Shown here: piece after piece, positions 49,802-60,600 of the stretch
How the letters are laid out: each line of letters starts with the position of its first letter
Numbering within the stretch: the first letter of the stretch is position 1
Source: Apiospora phragmitis
Lineage: Eukaryota > Ascomycota > Sordariomycetes > Amphisphaeriales > Apiosporaceae
DNA length: 64,000 nucleotides
Reading direction: 5' to 3'
Assembly: GCA_038363925.1 (NCBI GenBank)
Contig: JAQQWL010000003.1
Location: 1 to 64,000 of the forward strand
Program-made: the position numbers and the translations under genes
The notes under the pieces: model-generated
Databases searched by the model: none
The model's input: only the letters and a program-made list of their open reading frames with translations
What the model was told of the DNA's origin: nothing

Positions 49802-52800
49802 GTGAGGACGAGGGGGCCCGAGTTGAGTAAGAAGGTTCCTATCAATTATTTCTATCGAATATTAATTAACTTACCTAGCATTATCGCCGTACACGGCCTT
49901 AACCCGCGAAGCAAGAACGACACCGACCATGCCTGGGACACATGGCGAAGTCTTCCGGGACCCGAAGGCCGTCTATGGCTCCGTGACGACCTTCCGCAGT
50001 ACGTGACCGACCCGCGTGTCTTCCTGTACGAATATAATGCGACGGCGGTCTATGGCCGAGACCGAGACACGTTCGTAGGAAAAGCGAATGAACTACTCGA
50101 AGCGATCCGGATCGAGAGGGATGAGGACGAATCGCGACAGATAACATTCCTATCACACAGCATAGGTGGCCTTCTGGTGAAGCAGGCGTTAATCAACGCA
50201 CATAATAACCCGAAATATACACCTATCAAAGCCATGACCTCCGGACTAGTCTTTTTTGCGACGCCGCATCAAGGTGGAGACTCGAAACTTGTTAGCCTGG
50301 GAAAGATAGCATCGAAGATTGCGACGACGACAGGATTCCAGAAGGGTGACGACGTGCTCGAGGTATTAAAGAGCGGCAGCATGTTCTCGGACATCATGCA
50401 GGAGCATTGGCGCCATCAGCTACTCGAGTACGACATTGTGTCGTTCTGGGGCGGCCTGGATAACGTAAGTTACGTTATCTTATCTTAAATGTAAGACAAG
50501 AGCTGGTTTGCTAACCATTGCTGGATAAAGATTGTACCACGAGAAAGCGCACGGCTCGGAATGCCGGGCGACCCGAGAGAACGTCGTCAAGCTAAACGCG
50601 GACCACGGAGGTGTATGCAAGTTCGGACCTGGTCAGACGGATCAAGATAATATGAAGCTTGTGCGGAGAAATATCAAAGACGTGTACGAGAAAGCGCTTA
50701 AGAAACGTGAGTTACATGCTCCGTCATTAACTGTTCAAGAGGAGACTTCTGCTGTGGGCGATCTGCAGGAGCGGTTTGCTCGACTGCAAAGAAACGAATC
50801 ATAGAGGTCTATTTTAAACTAGATCTCGCCATAATTCAACAGCTTTTATAATATATCTCCGAATAGCCTATCTAAGAACAAGTCGCTAATACATATCTAG
50901 TAAAAAGGCAATACACGACGTCGTAAGAGCGAGACTAGGTCCGTCAATTTAGGTAGGTTACCGCTATAATAGCCCCTCAGCCAGGCGGCGCTAACGCTAG
51001 GTCCAACACTGGACGGCCAGAAACCCCACCAAAGCCGACAGCCATTATACCTTTCAATCGTGACCGAGACTTCGTCCAACGGGACACAATCCTCGACCAG
51101 GTCTACCGTTTATGCAGCGAGCCAGCTTCGCGAACTGCACTAGTCGGTTTGGGCGGCGTCGGCAAGTCGCAGATCGCCATTGAGTACGCCTACCGAGTCC
51201 GAGACCGATCGCCCGACACGTGGGTTTTTTAGATCCACGCCAGCAGCGCAGCCCGTTACGAGCAGAGCTTCCGAGACATTGCAGACTACCTCAAGCTACC
51301 CGAACGGAGGAATCCCCAAAACAACATCTTCCAGTTGCTCTATAACTGGCTACGTGGCGAGAAGAGTGGGAGATAGATCCTTATACTCGATAACGTTGAT
51401 GCAGCCGACTTTCTCCTCCACAATCCGGCCGATCATGACGGGGAACGAGATGGCTCAGACGGCCGGAGTCAGCCACTCGTCTCCTACCTCCCTAACTGCC
51501 AATATGGATCTATCCTCGTCACTACCCGAAGCAAGCATGCAGTATTGACACTAGCCGAGGAACGTGATATCATTACGGTTAATCCTATGTATCAGGTGGA
51601 GGCGATAATCCTCGCGTAGAAAAAGCTAGGAAAGCTACATAAGCAGGGAGATATCGAGACTATTTAATCCCTCGTTAAAACGCTAGAATACATGCCGTTG
51701 GCAATCGTCCAAGCGACAGCCTATATTTCGTAGAGAGCTCCGCGTTGTTCAGTGCGGCAATACCTCGAGAAATTCACACAGAGCGACCGGAAGAGAGCGA
51801 CTCTTCTTAATTACGAAGCCGGGCAATTACGGCGGGATAGAGAGGCCAAAAACTCAATTATTATCATATAGCAAATCTCGTTCGACCACATCCGTTAAAT
51901 TAAACCATCTGCAGCCGACCTCCTTTCACTTATAAGTTTCTGCGATCGCCAAGGTATCCCTGAGAGTCTCCTGCGGACTTCAGATGAGAAGGAAGGCGCT
52001 ACTAGTAGACCAAACTAATACCGACGGAGCTCTGCTTTGGACGGTTCAGGCAGCGACCAAGAATCAAGCGATAAAGACGTCGAATCGGACTCTAGCATGG
52101 ATGATCAGTTCGAAAAGGATGTCTCTAGTTTGCGCGATTACTCGTTTATTTCTACAGTGGAGGACGGAAAGACGTTTAAAATGCACAGCTTAGTTCAGCT
52201 GGCTACGAAACGATGGCTTGAAGCTGAGGGACAGCAGGAAAAGTGGAAATCGGAGTTTATCTGCCGCCTTAACGCCCAGCTCCCAACTGGAGTATATGAG
52301 AACTGGGCACTTTGCCAGGCACTTCTGCCACACACTGTCGCGGCAGCAGAGCAGCAACCAAAGGATGATGAATCATTGAAGGAATGGGCGGCGATCCTCT
52401 ATAAAGCGGCCTAGTATCTATGGATGATGGGACAAGGGCATCGAGCACAGAAGAGAGCAGAGAAGGCAATGAAGTGCAGAATAAAGATATTTGGGCGGAC
52501 ACACGAAAAAAGCCTAGAGGCTATAGAGATGGTCGGTCATGTGCACAACTTCAAGGGTCAGTGGGGGCTAGCGGAGAAGCTGGGAGTGGAAGTGATGGAG
52601 ACTCGCAAGCAGAAACTCGGGCCGGATCATCCTTCCACGCTGACCAGCATGGCCAACCTAGCGTCGACGTACAGGAACCAAGGTCGATGGGAGGCAGCGC
52701 AGAAGCTGGAGGTGGAAGTGATGGAGACTCGCAAGCAGAAACTCGGGCCGGATCATCCAGACACGCTGACCAGCATGGGCAACCTGGCGTCAACGTACTT

Positions 52801-53230
52801 GAATCAAGGCCGATGGGAGGCGGCGGAGAAGCTGGGAGTGGAAGTGATGGAGACGAGCAAGCAAAAACTCGGGGCGGATCATCCAGACACGCTGACCAGT
52901 ATGAACAACCTGGCGTTGACGTACTGGAATCAAGGCCGATGGGAGGCAGCGGAGAAGTTGGGAGTGGAAGTGATGGAGACTCGCAAGCAGGAACTCGGGC
53001 CGGATCATCCTTCCACGCTGACCAGCATGGCCAACCTGGCTTTCACCTGGTACTCCCAAGAACGTACGACTGATGCTATCGACTTGATGGAATCTTGCGT
53101 CCAACTTCGCCGCAAAACACTGAGACCGGAGCATCCAGACACTTCTTCGTCCATCGAAACATTGGATACTTGGCGTGCCGAGCGAGTATTGCCACCTCTC
53201 TCGGAATTGAGCTTATCCGACGATATATGA
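49802..53230 (+). pseudogene. NOD-like receptor pseudogene: alpha/beta-hydrolase + NB-ARC + TPR
   Basis: Three domains in order. (1) Alpha/beta-hydrolase, 49879-50800: HGLNPRSKNDTDHAWDTWR, the nucleophile elbow SHSIGGLLVKQAL, then FFATPHQGG. Introns are likely at 49827-49878 and 50465-50530 (GTAAGT ... GCTAAC ... AAG). The second coding part needs a 1-nt frameshift near 50565. (2) NB-ARC, about 51050-52000: P-loop GLGGVGKSQIAIEYA at 51146, Walker B ILILDN, sensor GSILVTTRSK and a GLPL-like YMPLAI. (3) About five kinesin-light-chain-type TPRs of 42 residues, 52560-53170. From 50980 to 53230 the frame is constant but holds nine stops, all TAG/TAA, several where Trp or Gln is expected (for example VF*IHAS). 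Fungal proteins of this STAND class act in non-self recognition and cell death; this copy cannot give a full product. Confidence 0.87.
52559..53060 (+). repeat. 126-bp coding repeats (TPR units), near identical
   Basis: Four successive 126-bp units encode LGVEVMETRKQKLGPDHP, a Ser or Asp plus TLTSM.NLA, then a Thr-Tyr segment and NQGRWEA. The DNA is nearly identical between units, differing at a few sites such as ASTYRNQ / ASTYLNQ / LTYWNQ. Such high internal identity is typical of fungal NLR repeat domains that shuffle by unequal exchange and vary at surface positions. Confidence 0.85.
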
Positions 53231-53282
53231 AGTGGCATTGACTTGTATATTTTAATCATACCTTGCTATAGAGGACATAATA

Positions 53283-53455
53283 CATATTGTAATCGATTTA
53301 TGAATGCACAAGGGAAGGATAAGCAAAGCCAGAATTGGCTCTATACTTGTGAGAATGGACAGGTACATGCTGTCAGCATATACCCCTACCGGTGGGTCCA
53401 AAATAAGAACTATAAGAGAGTGGAGAGAGGACGTAGGTTTCGCTAGCGACTGTAC
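53283..53455 (+). repeat. solo copy of the foldback-element arm
   Basis: The sequence from TGTAATCGATTTATGAATGC to TTTCGCTAGCGACTGTAC matches the arms of the element at 44.77-45.3 kb. It lies between the receptor pseudogene and a 5'-truncated DUF6594-like frame. The matching second arm is not present downstream. It is either a remnant of an element that inserted into or recombined at this locus, or a solo end left by deletion. Confidence 0.75.
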
Positions 53456-53875
53456 AATACACGACTGATCCGAGTCGATGTTGGAACGCGCTCTCGGACC
53501 GACCCTTTCCAACGATGGCTACATAAGAAGCTGCGTGCTTTCCGCTATTGGAGGATTAGCAAAGGACAAGACAGCCCGGGATCCTTCATGACGTTGCCGA
53601 AGGGGGTTTGGCCATACCAAAACACTGTGTTGATAGCCAGTGTAGCAGGCCGGATTGTGACCACACTTATTGTCGCTTTGTTTTTAATTACGCCGCTGGC
53701 AGTTCTGTCGGCTGGCTCCGTTGGAGGCAATCGACTGGCGGTGATTTGTGTGTTCGTCGCGCTCTTTTCAATTGTGGTGGGTGCTACGTTGAAGGTATCC
53801 AGCTACGAAATGATGGCTCCATCCGCTGCGTATGCTGCTGTGATCGCTGTTTTTGTGTCCAGCGGTCGAGAGTGA
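53456..53875 (+). pseudogene. 3' part of a DUF6594-type membrane protein gene
   Basis: The frame runs in from the solo repeat arm without a start codon of its own: TDPFQRWLHKKLRAFRYWRI, then MTLPKGVWPYQNTVLIASVA, a first membrane helix (VTTLIVALFLITPLAVLSAG), a second (LAVICVFVALFSIVVGATLK) and the ending EMMAPSAAYAAVIAVFVSSG before TGA at 53875. A C-terminal pair of helices followed by an A-A-Y-A-A-V-x-x-V-F-V ending is the hallmark I know from DUF6594 proteins of fungi, whose function is unknown. The usual N-terminal 200 residues are missing, replaced by the repeat arm. An internal ATG at 53588 could start a short protein, but this is more likely a fragment. The DNA shows no RIP stops. Confidence 0.6.
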
Positions 53876-54152
53876 GGGGTGATCCTGAGTGATGCCTGGA
53901 AACTTGATACGTCTGGAAGACAGGCGTTGGTAGATTGTTGTGAGCTGGTAGACACTCTAAGAGAGGGTGCACGAAACAGGTTACTACCATCCCCCACCAC
54001 CCCACTAGACACACCACCACTCGGGACTAGTAAAACAACAATAACCTTTAACTTCTATAAGAGCTCGTCGCATCCTCTTTTGCCGTAGCCACAACAACCT
54101 ATTACACCCTTTAGCTCTACGCCCCCTATCTCGTGTCAGCGCCAAATGGCTT
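53876..54152. other. spacer between convergent genes
   Basis: About 280 bp between the DUF6594-like fragment (plus) and the stop of the pseudokinase gene (minus); presumably 3' untranslated regions of both. A CCCCACCACCCCAC tract lies near 53993. No terminator can be called. Confidence 0.5.
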
Positions 54153-56939
54153 CTAGTACGCTTCTTTTCTCCGCGCCACCGCATCCTCTAGCGCAGCTGT
54201 GACCCTGAGATACACACTCCGCGGCGCCAGTGCACAAGTATGCACCGGCACCGCGCGCTCCATCCCCACCGGCACCGGCCAAACCGGCTGCGCCAGCGTA
54301 ACATCCGCGCCCGCGTCCAGCAGTAAGTCCACGACCTCGCCGTGGCCGTGCAGCTCCATGGCCAGCTGCACCGGCCTGCCGCAGCGGATCTGGGGCGAGG
54401 GCGGGTGCCCCGCCGGCTTCTCGCCCTTGTCGTACCAGCCGTACGGGACCGCGACGGGCGCGCCGTCGTGGTATCCCGCGTTGGGGTCCGCGCCGTGCGC
54501 CAGTAGGACGCGGACCAGCGCCGCGTTGCCGAGGCGCGCGGCGCGCGCGAGGGGCGGCGTGAAGTCGTGCGGCACGGGCGCGGGGGCCCCCGCCGACGTA
54601 CTGGTCGTTGTCGGGCGTCCAGCCGACGTAGCTGCGGTCGCGCAGCGGGGCGTCGTCGGCTTCGAAGTCGCAGCGCACATGCTGCTGCTGTCCGCCCTCC
54701 GTCGAGGGCGAGCGTGCTTGGAGCAAGGCCTCGACGACGGCGGCGCTTTGCCGGCCGACGGCGAGGCCGAGAGCCCGGGTGCAGGAAACGCGGCCAGTCA
54801 GCGGCGCGAGGACCTGTACCATGTATAGGTACTCCTCCGCACCGCCTTCAGCAGTGCCGGGCCCTTGGCTGCCTGGCAGGTCCTGTTGGCGTTGGCACCG
54901 GCCTCCAGGAAGACATGAAACAGATCGACTCTTTCATGTTCCACGGCCCATTCAAGCGGCGTCAATGGGATTATTTCTGGTTCAAGAGGTAAGTATTTAG
55001 TTTCAGCAGGCTCCTCGTAGAGAAGGATTGGCTGGTTAATGTCGACCACCCCCTGTCGCAGAATCATTGAGATTAGCTGTCTGCCATAATTGTTCTTTAG
55101 CGCCGTCCTGAGTGCCTCTCTCCAAAACAGCGTGCTTGGTCTGTCGCGGTCACTATCGACTTGGGCCTCGTCGGTGGGTCTGGGTGCCAGTTGCCATGCT
55201 TCTTGGTTTGGAAATTTGATTAGGAATTCTTGGTTGGTGACAGCGTTTTTGAATCGTAACTCGCAGGCAGGCGAGTCCCATGCAAATTCCCAGCCATCTG
55301 CCTCGGGTATGACCGGCGGCTGTTTGGTCGCATCATCTTCGTACCCGCCCCGGACCCTGGCTATTTCTATCCACATGGTCAGAAAGCCCTCCAAGCCGTG
55401 GCGGGATTCCTCCTGTAGCCACCCGTTATGTTCCCGCCTTCTGCCTGTATAATCCTGCGGTCTCTCTTGGGAGGAAGATTTCTCAGGTTCAAGCTTATAG
55501 ACAGGACTGATCATACTCGGTATGAATGGGGTGGGGTTCTTTTGCTGCAGCTGATGCCAGTTAACGCCACCAAAAAAGACATGAGACTTGATTTCGGATG
55601 CGCCATTAGCACCCAGGCGTTTGGCCGGATTCTTGTCAAGAAGACGAGTCAACAGACCAACTGCCTCTGGCTGCATATCTGTAGCAAGTTGTACGTCTTG
55701 GCTGGTGATATTGGTCTTCCTCGCCTCGTCTTTATGAGAATAGAAAGGCGGTAAACCGGTGAGCATCTCATAGAGAAAGACGCCCAATGTCCACCAATCT
55801 GCAATCTTGGAAATCGCACCCCCGCGGATAAGCTCAGGGGCTGGGAAATCTGGATCACCGGGCGTACTCCGCACCTTTTCGGGGCTGATTTCCAATGCGA
55901 AAAGGCCGGGGGCGCAGATGCTAATGTGGCCGAAAGGGTCTACCGTGGTGTTCTCCGGCTTCAGACAGTTGATAATGTTTTGTCCATGTAGAAACTCCAA
56001 GACACAGACCAACTCGGCGGCGTAGAACCTCGCCTTCTCAATGTCGAACCTTCGCTCTTCTTGTAGGTGGCCGAACAAATGGCCACCGGACCCGAGGTGG
56101 GAAAGGAGGCTCAAACCTGCCGGTGACTCAAACGCATATTTCAGTGGCGCGATGAATGGGTGTCTCAATGGAGCTATCCGTGATTCTCCATTGAACTCGG
56201 CAGCATGAACAGTTGTCATGCCGTAGTATCTCTTGAGGGGATATATGCCGTTCTTGGCGCAGACGTTCTCGACCTGGATAAGGTCGTTCAGCTGGATGTT
56301 CTTGAAGTTTTCCTGCATTTGCGGCATCTTTGAAGGGCCGACTTGTTTCTCCCAAAAGGAAATATGGATGGACAAGTTCCCTGTGTTGTCGGGGAGATCG
56401 ATGTTGGCCACATCGAACGATTGCCAAGTCTCCAGGAAAGGGTCAATAGTCAACCGCGCAAGTGATATGCATCTTGGTAACTGGCTCGGGTCATTTGATC
56501 CAAATGCCAGAAAATGAATCGTCAGGTCCGAAGAGGCTGTGATATCGAGCTTACATGTCTCCGTCCAAGCCATACCGTTCTGATTCGTCCACATAAAAGC
56601 CGGAGCAGGGACTTGGAAACCGTCGTATTCCAGAACGGCGAGTGGACGCCATCGCTCTGTCTTTGGTATATCCGTCGAGCTATCCACAGAGAGTGTTCCT
56701 ATGATCTCGTCTGGCAGGTGCAGGTTTTGAATCTTGATTAGACCAATTTCCAAGACTCCCCGTCTGGGAGGGTTGCATGGGTAGAGAGAAATCAGATCTG
56801 CTGTGGCTAGAAATTTCCGTTAGCAAAGTGTTCATTTACTGGGGCATGCCGTCTTAGTCGACTCACTTAGCCTTTTTTGTATGAGCGGTGGGTGGTCGTT
56901 GCTATCCCCGGCCTGTTTATTGGAAGGCGAGGCAGACAT
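54153..56939 (-). CDS. C2 / AGC-type pseudokinase / ankyrin-repeat protein
   Basis: Start ATG at 56939; exon 1 is 56939-56867, a 60-nt intron follows (56866-56807, GTGAGT ... GCTAAC ... CTAG), then one long exon to TAG at 54153, about 909 residues. A C2-like beta domain covers residues ~42-175 (RGVLEIGLIKIQNLHLP, LAVLEYDGF, DITASSDLTIHFLAFG). A kinase-like domain covers ~205-455: the catalytic loop reads IINCLKPEN, one residue short and without the catalytic Asp; the DFG position reads ICAPGLF; no VAIK Lys is seen; yet APELIRGG, DWWTLGVFLYEMLTG and an AGC tail (NWHQLQQKNPTPFIPSM) are kept. Four ankyrin-like repeats follow (LEWAVEHERVDLFHVFLEAG; LARAARLGNAALVRVLLAHG). C2 plus AGC kinase recalls Sch9, but activity is not expected. 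Two frameshifts are needed, near 54835 and in a G5C5 run at 54582-54591. The 3' 650 bp is very GC-rich. Confidence 0.75.
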
Positions 56940-57685
56940 GTTGGGATAGGGCAGACGTATCAAAATGAATCAAGTATATTGTCAATATTACGATACTTGG
57001 CGACAAATAACGAGTAGACAGTACTTAATTCTTGAACCGCCAAATCAGGTGTGTGATAGACGGGCGGGTTAAGAAGTTAAGAAAAGACTCGTAAAAGTGG
57101 GAGGAATCCCGGCTTTAAAGAAAATAAAAGCAAGAGGGGGGCGGGGGTAGCCATTGACCCACCTTTTATCCTACGATCAGGGAGGGGAATTGTGGCAGAA
57201 TAGGCCCACAAGGACCCTGCCGATTGGCAGGGTCCACTAACCTGGTTCATATGTATATATAGCAGGGCAGGACGCCTTTTGTACTTTCTCTCCTGGGGAG
57301 AGAGAGTAGAGACTTTTATTCCTAAGACAGTTCTCCCGCTAGTTTGCTCACTGGATGAGCCTCGCATGCCCTTCCTGTTGCTCCCTGTCGTCTCCGTGCG
57401 ACAGGAATTCATACGACGTTGAATATCTGTGCTAGGTAGGTAGGCAGTATATGCCTTAGTCATCTAAGTAACCCCTTTTGCTCACCCATGTCCACACCCA
57501 TGGAATATGAATAGTTCAAACAAAAAGCAATTACTTCACATGTCAAACCGAGAGATCTTTAACATACGATCGAATTCATAATCAGGATACTATTTTGGCG
57601 TCACTATGCCATACAACATTAGAGAGTCTATATATATACATCAGAGCAAACTTCCAGCTCCGACCCCAGTCCAGCCCTACCAGGT
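56940..57685. other. intergenic region between two minus-strand genes
   Basis: Upstream region of the pseudokinase gene and downstream region of the chitinase gene. It has no RIP signature, a perfect 10-bp hairpin at 57212-57235, a TATATATAG box near 57250 on the plus strand with no gene behind it, and a CTCTCCTGGGGAGAGAGAG near-palindrome around 57287. No coding frame is convincing. Confidence 0.5.
57212..57235. repeat. perfect 10-bp stem-loop
   Basis: GGACCCTGCC is followed by the loop GATT and the exact reverse complement GGCAGGGTCC. It lies about 270 bp upstream of the pseudokinase start. It could be a protein-binding dyad or an RNA hairpin; the sequence alone does not decide. Confidence 0.7.
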
Positions 57686-60600
57686 CTACGCTGTCCGAGA
57701 CGGCCTTGAAGCACTCCAACTCGCCGTGGGAACCGCCGACGCAAGGCCGGCGTACTCCGACTCCTTGCTCCAGTCCATGGGGACGTACGACGGCACGGGC
57801 GGCGTGCCGCCGTCGTCCTCGACGCTCTCGAGCCTGACGCCGCTGTACGTGCACGAGACCTTGGGCCCGCCGGCCGAGGCGATGGCGCGCTCGACGCAGC
57901 CGTTGGCCAGCAGGACGGGCAGGTAGAAGTCGACCGTCGGCTCGCGGCTCTCGGTCAGCGACTGCCACGACCACGACGTCACCCAGCCGCAGCCGTTCTC
58001 GTTGTCGTGCAGCCCCCGGCCGCGGTCCTCCTCGGCCCAGCCCTTGATGCCGCTGATGCGGAAGTGCAGCAGCGAGAACTCGTACCAGTAGTCGCACGTC
58101 GCCTTGGGCGGCGGCGGCCCCGGCACCACCACCACCGTCGTCGACGTCGTCGGCTTCTTCGTCTTGGTCACCGTCACCGTCGGCACGTACGAGCTGCGGA
58201 TCGCGGCGAACCAGTCATTCATGTCGGCGTCGAGGGCCTGCGCGTCGGCCGCCGCCATGTACTGGGGGTAGCCCTCGCCGTCCAGATCGCTGATCAGCAT
58301 GGTATGATGGTGGTCCTCGGGGTCCTCGGGGTCCTCGTCGGGATCGTTTGGGTTGCTGCCGGACGAGCCGCCGCCGCCGTGGAGATTGCCGAAGATGCCC
58401 GGCGGACAGAAAGGGCAAAGAGAATCGCAGAACAATTTACCTAGACAGATGGCGTTAGCATACTACCCATCACCTGTCAGAGATGACGTGTCTAAATACT
58501 CACAAGTGGTACCGCAGCCTTTACAACCGGGCTTGGCTGTGGGTTGGATCTTGGTCCCTGTTCCGGAAGTCCACGAAGGCTGCCGCGAGTTGAGAACCGG
58601 ATCTGTGATCCGAGGCGTAGGCGTGGTCATGGGATGAGGATTGGGCGTAACCGTGATGATTCCCACGGGCAGTGTTGCCCCACCGACGACGGTGGTGCTT
58701 CGCCCTTTGGTTTGCGTAACAATTGGGGAGTGTAGGTCTTACTGCCCCAGATTATGGGAATTGGTGTGGTAGTTGTGGTTTCTGAAGCGTCAATGACAGA
58801 CGTTGAGCCGTTCACCACCGGAGTGACAGTAACGGTAAACGGCGGTGGCTGTATGGAGCTTGTCAGGAGAATGGCTCCATCAGTGGATGACTCGTCAAGA
58901 GTAACGCCCCAAACCGGGATGGCCGTCGTGGTTACCGGAGGGATCGTTAATACAGTCTCCCATGTTATATACACGAAGATAGGGGAAGTTGTGATAGACC
59001 CGTCCGATCCGGTGCTTGTTGTCGTCGACAAGCTGGAGTACGAGACAGACGTGGTCCATGGCGGAAACGTGATAGTCGTCGGTGTAGGCAGAGGCATCGG
59101 CGGCCAGATGAGCGTAACACCGGGAGGAGCAGTGACGCGCGGCGTCGCTGAGCCCCAGATTGCTGGATCGATGTAGACGGTCTGGTTGGCGCCACCATCT
59201 CCACCAGAACCATCGCCGTCGCCATCGTCCGACTGCAGGTCAACAGCCCAATCGGCTGACCCCATGAAGTTGATGCCCGAATAGAGGCCCTTTCGCTGCG
59301 CCTTGTTGTCTTCGTCCATGTACGCAACCCATTGCGTCTGGTTGAAGACGACAATGTTAGACTGGGAGTCGGCATCGTACAGAGACTGGGCCGTCGGGTT
59401 CTTGGCTGGAATCTCGCCAATCTCGAAGTCGGAGATGTAGCCGGCGGTCCCCGTGCAGCGGCCCTTATACGCGCCCGATTCCGGGCCTGTGTAGGTGCAC
59501 TGCTCGGTCCAACAGCCAGGGGTCTCCATCTGGAAGGAACGGCCGTAGCTGCTGACGCCTACAGCGATCATCTTGGACGGAACGCCTGCTTTGGTGATCA
59601 TAGAGAGGGAGTTGATAGTCTCGGTAAGATTCACATGGGATCGTAGGCAGTTTCCCAGTCCCTTATCGTACGAGGTGCACCCCGAAGAGGCGTATTTGTT
59701 GGTGTAGTCCCACTGCCCATGCAGATCATATGTCATGTAGACTAGGTAGTCCACCACGAGGCTGATGGCTTGGATGGGAAAGTGCTGAAGGTACCAGTAG
59801 GAGGCAGGGGCTGTGACAGAAACTGTCTTGCCAGCCGGCATCTTCTGTTTCAGTTCGTCGAGCAGCAAGAAAAAGCCGGTACTCTCGTCCTCGCTCCCCA
59901 CGGGAATACCTGGGATGTCAGGCTCATCCGGGTATTCCCAGTCCCAGTCGATTCCGTCAAGGCGGTTATCGTTGAGGAAGTTGACAACGTTGGTCACGAG
60001 CGTTTGGCGATTGGCTTCGGTGGCCACGGCATTGCGCAAAATGGCGTACGTGGCAGGCTCGGTGGAGAACCCCCAACCTCCCAGCGACACGATCTTCTTG
60101 AAGCCCGTCATACCGCGGAAGAGCGAGAGCTGGTCGGCAACGCCATTCGTGCTGATGGTGAAGTCCTCGTTTAGCGTGATGAAGGAGAAGTGGACATGGG
60201 TATACGCCTTGGTGTCAAGCTTGGTAATCGGCATGCTTAGGCATGGGCGTTGCCAGTTATACGCCTCGAAGTAGGCGATGCTTACTACCTCGGCTGGAGC
60301 CTCTGAGGCGATGATAGCCGTGCCGCAGTTAGATATACAACCATTTTCTCCAGGCGCCGCTGTTCCTGGGGCTTCCGTCTTCGACTTCGACTCGGTGCAA
60401 AACTCCGCCGTCGTCCCACACTGGCCCCAGACGTTACAGCAAGCATTAAGGGGGGCACTGATTGAGGGTTTTTAAATCTGTTCCTGGAGGGGGCGTTGCC
60501 GTATCGTTGACCTGCGGTCCGCATTGAGCGTTCGGAAGCGAGGCTGGCATGGGCGGGAATCCAGAGCTGAGACAGATATTATAGTCGGCGAACATTTTCT

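Noticed and set aside
52420..53073. 217-codon ORF overlapping the TPR region in another frame
   Set aside because: Its Gly/Ser/Asp-rich repeats are a shadow of the 126-bp TPR units, which make sense only in the frame used by the NB-ARC domain.
54199..54992. Long plus-strand ORFs opposite the ankyrin region
   Set aside because: The high GC content suppresses stops on both strands. The minus strand carries ankyrin repeats, while the plus frames have no domain.
58007..60274. Plus-strand ORFs opposite the chitinase gene (up to 153 codons)
   Set aside because: They are antisense shadows; the minus strand shows GH18, LysM and chitin-binding motifs with introns.
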